Source: Marisediminicola sp040546025 (lineage in GTDB: Bacteria; Actinomycetota; Actinomycetes; Actinomycetales; Microbacteriaceae). Taken from it: a stretch of DNA of 64,000 nt. Where the stretch lies: assembly GCF_040546025.1 (NCBI RefSeq), contig NZ_JBEPNA010000011.1:37146-101145 (forward strand), written 5' to 3'. The stretch's first letter is position 1. Each line of letters opens with the position of its first letter. The position numbers and the translations under genes are program-made. This document shows positions 50,080 through 59,168 of this stretch, in pieces. Below the pieces are notes generated by a model. The model was not told the DNA's origin, did not search any database, and saw only the letters and a list, made by a program, of their open reading frames with translations.

Positions 50080-52251
50080 ATGCCCGGATCGCCGCTCGAT
50101 GCCAAGCTCAGCAGCGCGCTCGGCGGGCGCACGGCTGCGGCGCTGAAAAAGGGCCTCGGCCTCGACACCGTCGGCGACCTGCTCAGCCACTACCCGCGGC
50201 GATACGCCAAGCGCGGCGAGCTCAGCGCCGTGACCGATCTGCCCACCGATGAGAATGTGACGATCGTCGCGCAGGTGCGCGGCGTGAGCGAGCGCAGGAT
50301 GAAGGCGAGGAGCGGATCGATCCTCGAGGTGCGGATCAGCGACGGCACTGGCATCCTCACCCTCACCTTCTTCAACCAGCCCTGGCGGCGGGCCGAGCTG
50401 GTCACGGGAGCGCGCGGAATCTTCGCGGGCAAGGTCACCGACTACAAGGGCACGAGACAGCTCGCCCACCCCGACTACGAGCTCTTCCCACCCGATGAGG
50501 AGCGCTCCGCCGACGACGCGAAGGCGTGGGCCGACGTCCCAATCCCGATCTACGCGGCCACGGCATCCGTCGCCTCCTGGCAGATCCAGAAGTCGATCGG
50601 GGTCGTGCTCGACACTCTCCCGCCGCTCGACGACCCGGTCCCCGACGCGGTTCGGTCCGCCCGCAAGCTCATGAGCTACTCCCGTGCGGTCGAACTCATC
50701 CACCGCCCGATGAAAGACGCCGACTGGGGCGCTGCACGCAAGACACTGCGGTTTCAGGAGGCGTTCGTGCTTCAGTCAGCCCTGCTCGAGCAGCGCGCGC
50801 TGCTGCGCCTGCAGCTGGCCGAACCGCGGATCCCGGCCGAGGGCGGGCTGCTCGACCGGTTCGACGCGAACATGCCGTTCACCCTCACCGGCGACCAGAC
50901 GAGCGTTGGCGCGGAGGTCTCCTCCGACCTCGCTGCGGCCGTGCCGATGAACCGACTCGTCCAGGGAGAGGTGGGCTCCGGCAAGACCATCGTTGCCCTG
51001 CGCGGGATGCTCGCGGTCGCCGAATCCGGCGGTCAGTCGGCGCTGCTCGCCCCGACCGAGGTGCTCGCCGGCCAGCACCTGCGGTCGATCGTCAAGACGC
51101 TCGGGCCCGACCTCGCAGCCCAGCTGCGGCCGACGCTCGTCACGGGTCAGCTCACGGTCGCCGAGAGGCGCAAGGCTATGCTCGCCGTCGTCACGGGGCA
51201 GGCGCGCATCGTCATCGGAACCCACGCGCTGCTGAGCGACAGCCTCGACTTCTTCGACCTCGGCCTCGTCGTCGTCGACGAGCAGCACCGGTTCGGCGTC
51301 GAGCAGCGCGAGGCCCTGCGCCGCAAGGGCCAGACGCCGCCGCACGTGCTCGTGCTCACCGCGACACCGATTCCGCGCACGGTCGCGATGACCGTGTTCG
51401 GCGACCTCGACGTCTCGACGATCGCCGAGCTGCCCTCCGGCCGCATCCCCATCGAGACCCATGTGGTGCCCCTCGCCGAGAAGCCGGCGTGGGCACAACG
51501 CATTTGGCAACGCGTCGCCGAGGAGCTCGCGCTCGGCCGGCAGGCCTTCGTCGTCTGCCCCGCGATCGACAGCACCGTCGTCGAGGCGGAGGAGGGCGGC
51601 GCTCCGCCGAGCGCGGATGCTGCCGACCCGGCGACGCCCCGCGCGAATGTCACCGACACCCTTGCCGAGCTCCGCGCCAACCCGCAGTTGGCCGCGGCCC
51701 GCATCGCGGAGCTCCACGGTCGCATGCCGAGCGATCTGAAGGACGCAACGATGCGGGCGTTCGCGGCCGGTGAAATCGATGTGCTCGTCGCGACCACGGT
51801 GATCGAGGTCGGGGTCGACGTGCCCAACGCGTCGGTCATGGTCGTGCTGGATGCCGATCGCTTCGGGGTCTCCCAGCTGCACCAGCTGCGCGGCCGCGTC
51901 GGCCGAGGCGGCGTGCCGGGGCTCTGCCTCATGGTCACCGGGGCCGAGGGCGAGACGCTCGCCCGGGAACGGGTCGAGGCGGTTGCCTCGACTCTCGACG
52001 GCTTCGAGCTGGCCCAGAAAGACCTCGAACTTCGCCAAGAGGGCGATGTGCTCGGCAACCTGCAATCCGGCGGCCGCTCGTCACTGCGGCTGCTGCGCGT
52101 CGCGAAAGACGGAGTGCTCATCACCGAGGCGAGACAGATCGCGGCGGAGCTGATCGATTCCGACCCGACCCTCGCTGCGCATCCGCACCTGCGCGACGCC
52201 CTCTCACGCCGGCTCGACGAAGCCAGCAGGGACTTCCTCGCGAAGAATTGA
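50080..52251 (+). CDS. recG: ATP-dependent DNA helicase RecG
   Basis: A 723-residue superfamily 2 helicase that remodels stalled forks and recombination junctions. An N-terminal wedge/OB domain (GVSERRMKARSGSILEVRISDGTG, read in parts, near 70-95) precedes the helicase core: Walker A GEVGSGKT near 297-304, VVDEQHRFGVEQR (DExH) near 399, LTATPIPRTVAMTVFGDLD and HGRMPSDLKDATMRAFAAGE with QLHQLRGRVGRGG near 605. Length is typical of actinobacteria. coaD follows after 60 bases. Confidence 0.95.
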   Translation: MPGSPLDAKLSSALGGRTAAALKKGLGLDTVGDLLSHYPRRYAKRGELSAVTDLPTDENVTIVAQVRGVSERRMKARSGSILEVRISDGTGILTLTFFNQPWRRAELVTGARGIFAGKVTDYKGTRQLAHPDYELFPPDEERSADDAKAWADVPIPIYAATASVASWQIQKSIGVVLDTLPPLDDPVPDAVRSARKLMSYSRAVELIHRPMKDADWGAARKTLRFQEAFVLQSALLEQRALLRLQLAEPRIPAEGGLLDRFDANMPFTLTGDQTSVGAEVSSDLAAAVPMNRLVQGEVGSGKTIVALRGMLAVAESGGQSALLAPTEVLAGQHLRSIVKTLGPDLAAQLRPTLVTGQLTVAERRKAMLAVVTGQARIVIGTHALLSDSLDFFDLGLVVVDEQHRFGVEQREALRRKGQTPPHVLVLTATPIPRTVAMTVFGDLDVSTIAELPSGRIPIETHVVPLAEKPAWAQRIWQRVAEELALGRQAFVVCPAIDSTVVEAEEGGAPPSADAADPATPRANVTDTLAELRANPQLAAARIAELHGRMPSDLKDATMRAFAAGEIDVLVATTVIEVGVDVPNASVMVVLDADRFGVSQLHQLRGRVGRGGVPGLCLMVTGAEGETLARERVEAVASTLDGFELAQKDLELRQEGDVLGNLQSGGRSSLRLLRVAKDGVLITEARQIAAELIDSDPTLAAHPHLRDALSRRLDEASRDFLAKN

Positions 52252-52312
52252 CCGGATTCCGAGGCGCCCGCCGTGTCACATGTCGGTAACGCTGGCCGGA
52301 TAGGGTGAGGCA

Positions 52313-52801
52313 ATGAGCAGGATCGCCGTCGTCCCTGGTTCCTTCGACCCCGTGACCCTGGGTCACCTGGATGTGATCGAACGCGCTTCGCGGATTTTCG
52401 ACAAACTCCACGTGCTCGTCGTGCACAACCCCGATAAGGCGGCCATGCTTCCCGTCGCGCAGCGGGTCGCGCTCATCGAGAAGTCGATCTCCGATGCCGG
52501 GTTCGGCGGCAACATCACCGTCACCTCCTGGAGTGTTGGCCTGCTCGTGGACTACTGCCTCGATGTCGGCGCCACAGTGCTCGTGAAGGGCGTGCGCTCC
52601 CAGGTCGACGTCGCCTACGAGACGCCGATGGCTATCGTCAACCGCAACCTCGCGGGGGTTGAGACCGTTTTCATGCTGCCCGACCCCGGCCACGCGCACG
52701 TCTCCAGCTCGCTCGTCCGCCAGGTTGCGGCTCTCGGCGGTGATGTGAGCCCGTATGTGCCCGCCGCCGTCTACGAGTTCTTGCAAAATCCGCGCGGTTA
52801 G
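52313..52801 (+). CDS. coaD: Phosphopantetheine adenylyltransferase
   Basis: A 162-residue nucleotidyltransferase making dephospho-CoA from 4'-phosphopantetheine and ATP. The HxGH-type motif is VTLGHLDVI near 13-21 after AVVPGSFDP; the family end motif VSSSLVRQVAALGGDVSPYVP is present. TAGGGT lies 12 bases before ATG and GAGG just ahead of it. The stop codon overlaps the ribosome-binding site of the following F420 oxidoreductase, so they are probably cotranscribed. Confidence 0.95.
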   Translation: MSRIAVVPGSFDPVTLGHLDVIERASRIFDKLHVLVVHNPDKAAMLPVAQRVALIEKSISDAGFGGNITVTSWSVGLLVDYCLDVGATVLVKGVRSQVDVAYETPMAIVNRNLAGVETVFMLPDPGHAHVSSSLVRQVAALGGDVSPYVPAAVYEFLQNPRG

Positions 52802-52810
52802 GATCGGCCC

Positions 52811-53812
52811 ATGAGGCAGTTGCAGATCGGCTTCGCCGCCATGCTCGAGCAGTTCCACCCGACCGAGGCTGTCGCGCTGAGTGCCTACGCCGAGAGCCGC
52901 GGCTTCACCGGGGTGATGGCCGCCGACCATTTTCAGCCATGGGTTCCCGCCCAGGGGCAGAGCGCCTTCGTCTGGAATGTGCTCGCGGCCGTCGGCGAGC
53001 GCACGACGGGCGACTTCGGCCCCGGCGTGACCGCGCCGACCTTCCGTTGGCACCCCGCGATGGTCGCGCAGGCGAGCGCGACGCTCGCGGCGATGTACCC
53101 CGGTCGTCACTGGCTCGGGCTGGGCTCCGGTGAGGCACTCAACGAGCACGTCGTCGGCGGCTACTGGCCCGAGGCGCCCGAGCGAATCAACCGCATGTTC
53201 GAGGCGATCGAGATCATCAACAAGCTCTTCACCGCGTCGCTCGCGGGCAAGGATACCAAGCACTCCGGCCAGTACTACAAGCTCGAATCGACGAGGCTGT
53301 GGACGATGCCCGAGGTCGCCCCGCAGATCCTGGTGGCGTCGGGCGGCCCGGTCACCGCCAAGCGCGCCGGCAAGCACACCGACGGACTGATCACCGTCGG
53401 CGCCCCACTGCAGAAGGTCTCCCTGCTCATTAACAAGTTCGCCGAGGGTGCTCGGGAGGCGGGGAAAGACCCGGAGACAATGCCGAAGGTACTCCAACTG
53501 CACCTCAGCTGGGCGTCGACGCACGAGGAGGCGCTCCGCAACGCCATGGTCGAGTGGCCCAACGGGGCAATGAAGTTTCCCAAGGCGGACATCCGCTCCC
53601 CGTTCGAGCTCGAGCAGATGGCGAAGATGGTGCGCCCGGACGACTTCGAGGGGCGCCTGGTCATCTCGGAAGACCCCGACGTGCACCGCCAGTACATTCA
53701 GGGATTCGTCGACCTCGGATTCGACCGCATCTACCTTCACAACGTCGGGCGCAATCAGCGCGAGTGGATCGACGTTTTCGGGCGCGACGTGCTCCCGCGG
53801 CTGGCGCGCTAG
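52811..53812 (+). CDS. F420-dependent oxidoreductase, FGD-like LLM class
   Basis: A 333-residue luciferase-like enzyme related to fgd. It shares the N-terminal block ending in ADHFQPWVP and the GLGSGEALNEHVVGG F420-binding segment, but lacks the EQKHSI substrate-lysine region seen in the fgd at 16970-17974, so glucose-6-phosphate is unlikely to be its substrate. It fits the FGD-like subgroup (TIGR03557 type). ATG 52811 has AGGA seven bases upstream, overlapping the coaD stop. cofE begins at the base after its stop, which ties the enzyme to F420 supply. The reaction is unknown. Confidence 0.85.
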   Translation: MRQLQIGFAAMLEQFHPTEAVALSAYAESRGFTGVMAADHFQPWVPAQGQSAFVWNVLAAVGERTTGDFGPGVTAPTFRWHPAMVAQASATLAAMYPGRHWLGLGSGEALNEHVVGGYWPEAPERINRMFEAIEIINKLFTASLAGKDTKHSGQYYKLESTRLWTMPEVAPQILVASGGPVTAKRAGKHTDGLITVGAPLQKVSLLINKFAEGAREAGKDPETMPKVLQLHLSWASTHEEALRNAMVEWPNGAMKFPKADIRSPFELEQMAKMVRPDDFEGRLVISEDPDVHRQYIQGFVDLGFDRIYLHNVGRNQREWIDVFGRDVLPRLAR

Positions 53813-54580
53813 GTGTTCTCGGCCTGGGCCGTCGCAGGCATCCCCGAGATCGTGGCCGGTATCGACCTCGCCGCGGTCATCGGCGACGCGATTTCGCACA
53901 CGGAGGAGGGGCTCGCCGACGGCGACATCCTTTCGATCACGAGCAAGATCGTCTCCAAGGCCGAGGGGCGCAGCGTCGCCGCGGAGGATCGGGAAGACGC
54001 CATCACCGCGGAGACGGTGCGCATCGTCGCGACGCGCGAGTACCCGGGAGGGGTCACGCGCATTGTCGAGAACCGGCAGGGCCTGGTGCTCGCGGCGGCG
54101 GGCGTCGACTCCAGCAACACGCCCGACGGCACCGTTCTGCTGCTGCCGCTCGACCCCGATGCCTCGGCGCGCGCACTCTGCGCGGCGATCCGCGCCCGGT
54201 TCGGTGTTCGCGTCGGCGTCGTCATCACCGACACCCTCGGCCGGGCCTGGCGCGAGGGGCAGACCGACGTCGCCATCGGGGCGGCGGGCGTGCGCGTCAT
54301 GGACGATCTGCGCGGATCGACGGATTCCGGAGGCCGCGCCCTCAACGTGACCCTACCCGCGGTCGCGGACGAGATCGCCGGCGCGACCGACCTCGTCAAG
54401 GGGAAGGCGGCGGGCCTCCCGGTGGCGATCGTGCGCGGACTCGGCCACCTCGTCAGCGGGCTCGACGAGCCGGGCGCCCGTGCGCTCGTGCGCCCGGCAG
54501 CCCAGGATATGTTCCGCCTCGGCTCCGACGAGGCCTACGCCAGGGGGTTCGCTGCGGGCCGCGCCGACCGGGCTCCATAA
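53813..54580 (+). CDS. cofE: Coenzyme F420-0:L-glutamate ligase
   Basis: A 255-residue ligase adding the gamma-linked glutamates to F420-0 with GTP. CofE features: GDILSITSKIVSKAEGR near 39-55 (conserved Lys/Ser loop), ATREYPGGVTRIVENRQGLVLAAAGVDSSN (in two parts) with metal-binding Asp/Ser/Asn, VVITDTLGRAWREGQTDVAIG near 137-157, and KGKAAGLPVAIVRGLGHLV. The mycobacterial FbiB has an extra C-terminal flavin reductase domain; this protein ends without it. GTG 53813 adjoins the F420 oxidoreductase stop. Promoter-like and hairpin sequence follow before moxR. Confidence 0.92.
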   Translation: MFSAWAVAGIPEIVAGIDLAAVIGDAISHTEEGLADGDILSITSKIVSKAEGRSVAAEDREDAITAETVRIVATREYPGGVTRIVENRQGLVLAAAGVDSSNTPDGTVLLLPLDPDASARALCAAIRARFGVRVGVVITDTLGRAWREGQTDVAIGAAGVRVMDDLRGSTDSGGRALNVTLPAVADEIAGATDLVKGKAAGLPVAIVRGLGHLVSGLDEPGARALVRPAAQDMFRLGSDEAYARGFAAGRADRAP

Positions 54581-54600
54581 ATTTTCGTCACCTTTTCTGG

Positions 54601-54625
54601 CGCTCCCGATAAAACGCTGGGAGCG
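54601..54625. terminator. Hairpin between cofE and moxR
   Basis: CGCTCCC (54601-54607) and GGGAGCG (54619-54625) pair perfectly with an 11-base A-rich loop. It could end the cofE transcript or act as a leader element for moxR; the T-run lies before, not after, the stem on this strand. Confidence 0.35.
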
Positions 54626-54684
54626 TTCGCGGAACCATCTGGCAGACTTCCCTGAGGACAGCTACAGGAATGGTGAGGTCGTCG

Positions 54685-55716
54685 GTGAGCAGCATTCCAC
54701 GTGAGATCGAGCATCATCTCGCCGAGGCACGGATCGAGCAATCCCCGACCCTGTCGGCGGACGAGTTCCAATCACTCAGCGGCGCCATCATCGGCAGTGT
54801 CGAACGGGTCATCGACGGAAAGCGCACCCCCGTCGAGCTTGCCCTCACCGTGCTCCTCGCCGAGGGGCACCTGCTGATCGAGGATGTCCCCGGTGTCGGC
54901 AAGACGATGCTCGCGCGCGCGCTCGCGCGCTCAGTCCACTGCACGGTCAACCGCATCCAGTTCACGCCCGACCTCCTCCCCTCCGACATCACGGGGGTGT
55001 CGATCTTCAATCAGGCCTCCCGCGAGTTCGAGTTCAAGCCGGGGCCCGTCTTCGCCAACATCGTCATCGGCGACGAGATCAACCGCGCGAGCCCCAAGAC
55101 CCAGTCGGCGTTGCTCGAGAGCATGGAGGAGCGCCAGGTCACCGTCGACGGCGTGACCCACGTGCTCGCTGCCCCCTTCACCGTCGTCGCGACCCAGAAT
55201 CCGGTCGAGATGGAGGGCACCTACCCGCTGCCGGAGGCGCAGCGGGACCGATTCATGATCCGAGTCTCGATGGGGTACCCGGATGCTGCGGCCGAGCTCG
55301 CGATGCTTCGCCAGCGGGAGTCCAGCAGCCCCCTCGACACCCTCGAGGCGGTCGTCACCACCGACCAGCTCCTCGCGATGATCCACACAGTCAGGGGAGT
55401 GTTCGTGTCGCGTGCCGTTGAGCAGTACGCCGTCGCGATCGCGCAGGCGACTCGCGGCGACCGAGAGCTCCGCCTCGGCGCCAGTCCCCGCGCCACGCTC
55501 CAGCTGGTGCGCGCCGCGAAGGCCCGCGCGGCCCTCGATGGCCGCGAGTTCGTGCTGCCCGACGACATCGACGCGCTCGCCGTGCCGGTGTTCGCGCACC
55601 GGCTCATTCCCTCGTCGAGACTGTCGGGCGGGGCCACTGCGGCGCAATCCAGCTCGCTCGCCGACGTGATCTACCGGATCCTCGCGGCCACCCCGGTGCC
55701 GCTCGGCTCGGCTTGA
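54685..55716 (+). CDS. MoxR-family AAA+ ATPase
   Basis: A 343-residue AAA_3-type ATPase. Walker A is DVPGVGKTM near 71-79, Walker B VIGDEINRASPKTQSALLESM near 123, with ATQNPVEMEGTYPLPEAQRDRF as sensor 1/arginine region, and a C-terminal AAA lid (about 250-330). MoxR ATPases act as chaperones that assemble or activate partner complexes, typically with DUF58 and transglutaminase-like partners, exactly the next two genes here. GTG 54685 has GAGG at ideal spacing; ATG 54670 in frame is an alternative with AGGA directly abutting. Confidence 0.9.
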   Translation: MSSIPREIEHHLAEARIEQSPTLSADEFQSLSGAIIGSVERVIDGKRTPVELALTVLLAEGHLLIEDVPGVGKTMLARALARSVHCTVNRIQFTPDLLPSDITGVSIFNQASREFEFKPGPVFANIVIGDEINRASPKTQSALLESMEERQVTVDGVTHVLAAPFTVVATQNPVEMEGTYPLPEAQRDRFMIRVSMGYPDAAAELAMLRQRESSSPLDTLEAVVTTDQLLAMIHTVRGVFVSRAVEQYAVAIAQATRGDRELRLGASPRATLQLVRAAKARAALDGREFVLPDDIDALAVPVFAHRLIPSSRLSGGATAAQSSSLADVIYRILAATPVPLGSA

Positions 55717-55723
55717 GGCCGTG

Positions 55724-56995
55724 ATGGCGCGACTCCGACCGATCCGGTTCTCGCGTTCCGCGCGGCTCACGCCGAGGGGCGCGACGCTCGCCGTCGTCGG
55801 AGGCGCGAGCGTCATCGGCGCCTATGCGAGCGGGCGGCCGGAGCTGCTCTACCTCGGCTGCCTCACCCTGTTGCTGCCTGCCCTCGCGGTCGCCTTCGCG
55901 AGATTTCGGCGCGTCGGGCTCACCGTCTCCCGCTCATTCCGACCGGAGCCTGTCGGCGTCGGGCAGCCGGCCGTCGTCGAGCTCACGATCGCGAACGGGG
56001 GCCAGCGGCCGACCCCGCAGGTCGAGTGGCGTGACTATCGGCCGTGGGCCAGCGGGGGCAACGGATCGAGGATGCTCCCGGCGCTCGCCGCCCGCGGCTC
56101 CCGCGGCACCACCGCCCGGCTGCGGTATGAGCTGATTCCGCCGCACAGGGGCGAGTTCCCGATCGGTCCGCTCGGTGCTCGCCTCGCCGACCCGTTCGGC
56201 CTCGCGAAGGGGGAGGTTGCGGTCGGCGCGGTGGACTGGCTGGTCGTGACCCCGGTCATCCGCGAGCTCCCCGACACGGGACTCGCGATCCTTGCAAGCG
56301 ATGGCGCGTCGCTGCTCGTGCGCCGCTCGATCGGGGGCGAGGACGACCTCTCGACCCGCGAGTACCGCACGGGCGATGCGATGCGACGAGTGCACTGGCG
56401 CGCGACGGCCCGGCACGGCGAGCTCATGGTCCGGCAGGAGGAACAGCGCAGCCACGCCGAGGCGCGCATCATTCTCGACACCCGCCGCAGCGGGTACGCC
56501 GACCACCAGCCCGGCAGGCAGAGCAACGAGCCGGAGAGCGAGTCCTTCGAGCTGGCGGTGTCCATCGGTGCCTCGATCGCCCTGCACCTCGCGCGCGGCG
56601 GATTCGCGGTCGAGTTCGTCGAGACGGGTGACCGGCACCTCGCACCGGTGTCGCCGATGGAACCCTTCCTCCGTTCGCTCGCCACTCTCGAACTCGCCGG
56701 CGCCGCCGGTGACTACCCGGTCGGGTCCCCGCTCACCAGCACGAGGCCCGATCGCACCCACGGGTCGGTCTTCGCGATCCTGGCGGACGCCGACGCGCCG
56801 ACGATCGAGCGGCTCGTCGCCCAGCGCAGCGATTTCGACCTGGCGGTGGCGTTCGTCGTCACCTGGCGCGACTCCCTCGCGCTCGAGGCCCTGCGCCGGG
56901 CGGGCTGGACGTGTGTCCCGGTCGCCCTCGGCGATTCGGTCGAGGACGCGTGGCGTGCCGTCGCCGAGCTGCATGGGGTGCGCCGTGGCCGCTGA
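55724..56995 (+). CDS. DUF58 domain-containing membrane protein
   Basis: A 423-residue protein. Two hydrophobic segments near 20-60 anchor it; the DUF58 signature lies at GDAMRRVHWRATARHGELMVRQEE near 222-245. The flanking region forms a von Willebrand A-like fold, usually the client of the neighbouring MoxR. An Ig/CARDB-like region (VVELTIANGGQRPTPQVEW) lies between anchor and motif. ATG 55724 is preferred since GAGG stands 5 bases upstream, with a GTG codon immediately before. The 3' end overlaps the transglutaminase gene by 11 bases. Confidence 0.88.
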   Translation: MARLRPIRFSRSARLTPRGATLAVVGGASVIGAYASGRPELLYLGCLTLLLPALAVAFARFRRVGLTVSRSFRPEPVGVGQPAVVELTIANGGQRPTPQVEWRDYRPWASGGNGSRMLPALAARGSRGTTARLRYELIPPHRGEFPIGPLGARLADPFGLAKGEVAVGAVDWLVVTPVIRELPDTGLAILASDGASLLVRRSIGGEDDLSTREYRTGDAMRRVHWRATARHGELMVRQEEQRSHAEARIILDTRRSGYADHQPGRQSNEPESESFELAVSIGASIALHLARGGFAVEFVETGDRHLAPVSPMEPFLRSLATLELAGAAGDYPVGSPLTSTRPDRTHGSVFAILADADAPTIERLVAQRSDFDLAVAFVVTWRDSLALEALRRAGWTCVPVALGDSVEDAWRAVAELHGVRRGR

Positions 56996-59168
56996 TCGGA
57001 GGGACTCTCCCGTCGCGTGGCAGGTGAGCCTGGCTCTGCTGCTGGCGATCGCCGTCGCGACGGGGGGACTCCATGTGATCTTCGACGACCAGACCTGGTG
57101 GCTTCTGGTGTTCTTCGTGCTCGCCGCCGTGCTGGGGGCGGCGGCCACCGCGCGGGCGTTCTCCCACCGCTGGTTCGTTCCGTCGGCCGCCGCGGCAGCG
57201 ACCCTCATCGGGCTCGTGACCCTGCTGTTCGCCCCCGGCAGTGCGCTGCTCGCCGTCATCCCGACCCTCGACACCGTCAGGGCCTTCGGTGGGCTGTTCG
57301 GCGAGGCGGGAGCCTCCATCTACCGGCAATCGGTCCCGGCGAACGCGGATGCGCCGATCGTGTTCGTGCTGTGCGTCGGGGTCGGCGCGATCGCCCTCCT
57401 CTGCGATGTGGTCGCCATCACCCTCGCGAGGCCGGCGCTCGCCGGAATCCCGCTGCTCGGGGTGCTGGCCGTCCCCGCCGTCACCGCGCGGGATGTCACC
57501 GACCTGTTCGTGTTCGCGCTCTGCGCCGCCGCCTTCCTCGCGCTGCTGGTGGTGGGCGGGCAGAGGAGGCAGCCGGGCCTCGCCGTCGGCATCGGTGCGG
57601 CCGCCATCGTCGGAGCCCTCACCTTGCCCCTCGTGCTCCCCGCGGTGGTGTTCTCAGCCGGCAGTTCGCCCGGCCTGTCGACCGCGGTGAATCCGGTGCT
57701 CAGCCTCGGCGACGACCTGCGGCGTTCCGCCGAACGGGAGGTTCTCAGCTACCGCACGGCGTCGGGCGAACCGCACTATCTCCGGCTCGTCAGCCTTGAG
57801 AATTTCACCGGTACCGATTGGGCTCCGACCGAGCGTGACGTCGACCGCAGCAACTCGATCGCGGCCTTCGCGCCGCCGCCGGGGCTGTCAGGTGCCGTCC
57901 CGACCGCGGAGGAGCTCACGAGTATCGAGGTCCGCAATCTCTCGAGCGGCTGGCTCCCGGTTCCCTATCCGCCGCGGAGCATCGAGGGTGTTGCCAGGGA
58001 CTGGTTCTGGGAGTCGGCCGACTTCTCCGTCTCGAGCCCGAACGACACCGCGCGCGGGCAGGACTACGTGGTCGAGAGCCTCATCGTCGAGCCCACACCC
58101 GAGCAGCTGCTCGCGGCCGGCACGATTGTCCCGGCCGACTTCGAGCAGTACCTCGAGCTGCCGGAGGACCTGCCGACGGTGATCTCCGAGACCGCGGCCG
58201 GAATCGCCGGGCCCGCCCCGACGAACTATGGGAAGGCGATCGTGCTGCAGGAGTTCTTCCGATCGGGGGAATTCACTTACTCGGAGGACGCGCCCGTCGA
58301 CGGGGACTACGACGGTACCGGAATGGACGTCGTGGCGACCTTCCTCGATGTGCGTTCCGGCTACTGCGTACAGTTCGCCTCCGCGATGGCGGTCATGGCG
58401 CGCAGCCTCGGCATCCCCGCCCGCATCGTCGTCGGATTCCTGCCGGGCACACCGACCGCCACCCAGGGCGACGACGGCTTCACCGTCACCACCGACGACC
58501 TGCATTCCTGGCCCGAGCTGTACTTCGACGGCATCGGCTGGGTTCAGTTCGAGCCGACCCCCGGGCGCGGCTCGCTCGGGGACTACGCCGACGTGAGCGT
58601 TGCGGGAGTGCCGGCGCCGGTCCCCCCGACGGCGGCGCCCGACGCTCCGACGCCGGCCCCGTCGGCGCCGGTCGACGACGCCGGCGATCCGGGGCTCGAC
58701 GACAGCGGGACTCCCGTCTCCTCTGCGACCCAGACCGCGCTCCCGCGCCTTCTCCTCGCCCTGCTCATCGTCGCCGGAATCTCGCTGCTTCCCGCATCCG
58801 TCCGTGTGCTGCAGCGGATGCTCCTCACCCGGCGTCTGCTGGCGGGCGAGGCGACCGCGATCGACGCGTGGCACGAGGTGCTGCGGACGGCGATCGACTT
58901 CCGGCTCCCTGTGTCCAACACCGAGACGCCGCGCGAGAACGCGGCAGTGATCGGGGCTTCCGGCGCCGCTCTGGCCCGCCTGCTCTCGGCCGTCGAGCAC
59001 GAGGGGTATGCCAGGGCGACGATCAACGATCCCGGCTTTCTCGTGAGCGAGCTCGATGGCTTCCGCACCGAGGCTCGGGCCGGCGCGAGCACGCGCACGC
59101 GGCTTCTCGCGCGCTTCTACCCGGCGTCGCTCTGGCGCCGCGCGACACGTCCGAGGCGGACGTTGTGA
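56985..59168 (+). CDS. Transglutaminase-like membrane protein (TgpA-type)
   Basis: A 727-residue protein. Six or more hydrophobic segments occupy residues 10-225, then an extracytoplasmic domain of about 380 residues carries the transglutaminase core: Cys in RSGYCVQFASAMAVMARSLGIPARIVVGF (catalytic Cys near 461, quoted as landmark only), His near 507 in DDLHSWPEL and Asp in LYFDGIGWVQFEPTPG. A Pro/Ala-rich linker (PAPVPPTAAPDAPTPAPSAP) leads to a last membrane helix near 585-605 and a cytoplasmic tail (DUF4129-like). It is the third member of the MoxR-DUF58-transglutaminase system, probably acting on cell-envelope proteins. The stop overlaps cofC (GTGA). Confidence 0.9.
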   Translation: MAADRRDSPVAWQVSLALLLAIAVATGGLHVIFDDQTWWLLVFFVLAAVLGAAATARAFSHRWFVPSAAAAATLIGLVTLLFAPGSALLAVIPTLDTVRAFGGLFGEAGASIYRQSVPANADAPIVFVLCVGVGAIALLCDVVAITLARPALAGIPLLGVLAVPAVTARDVTDLFVFALCAAAFLALLVVGGQRRQPGLAVGIGAAAIVGALTLPLVLPAVVFSAGSSPGLSTAVNPVLSLGDDLRRSAEREVLSYRTASGEPHYLRLVSLENFTGTDWAPTERDVDRSNSIAAFAPPPGLSGAVPTAEELTSIEVRNLSSGWLPVPYPPRSIEGVARDWFWESADFSVSSPNDTARGQDYVVESLIVEPTPEQLLAAGTIVPADFEQYLELPEDLPTVISETAAGIAGPAPTNYGKAIVLQEFFRSGEFTYSEDAPVDGDYDGTGMDVVATFLDVRSGYCVQFASAMAVMARSLGIPARIVVGFLPGTPTATQGDDGFTVTTDDLHSWPELYFDGIGWVQFEPTPGRGSLGDYADVSVAGVPAPVPPTAAPDAPTPAPSAPVDDAGDPGLDDSGTPVSSATQTALPRLLLALLIVAGISLLPASVRVLQRMLLTRRLLAGEATAIDAWHEVLRTAIDFRLPVSNTETPRENAAVIGASGAALARLLSAVEHEGYARATINDPGFLVSELDGFRTEARAGASTRTRLLARFYPASLWRRATRPRRTL

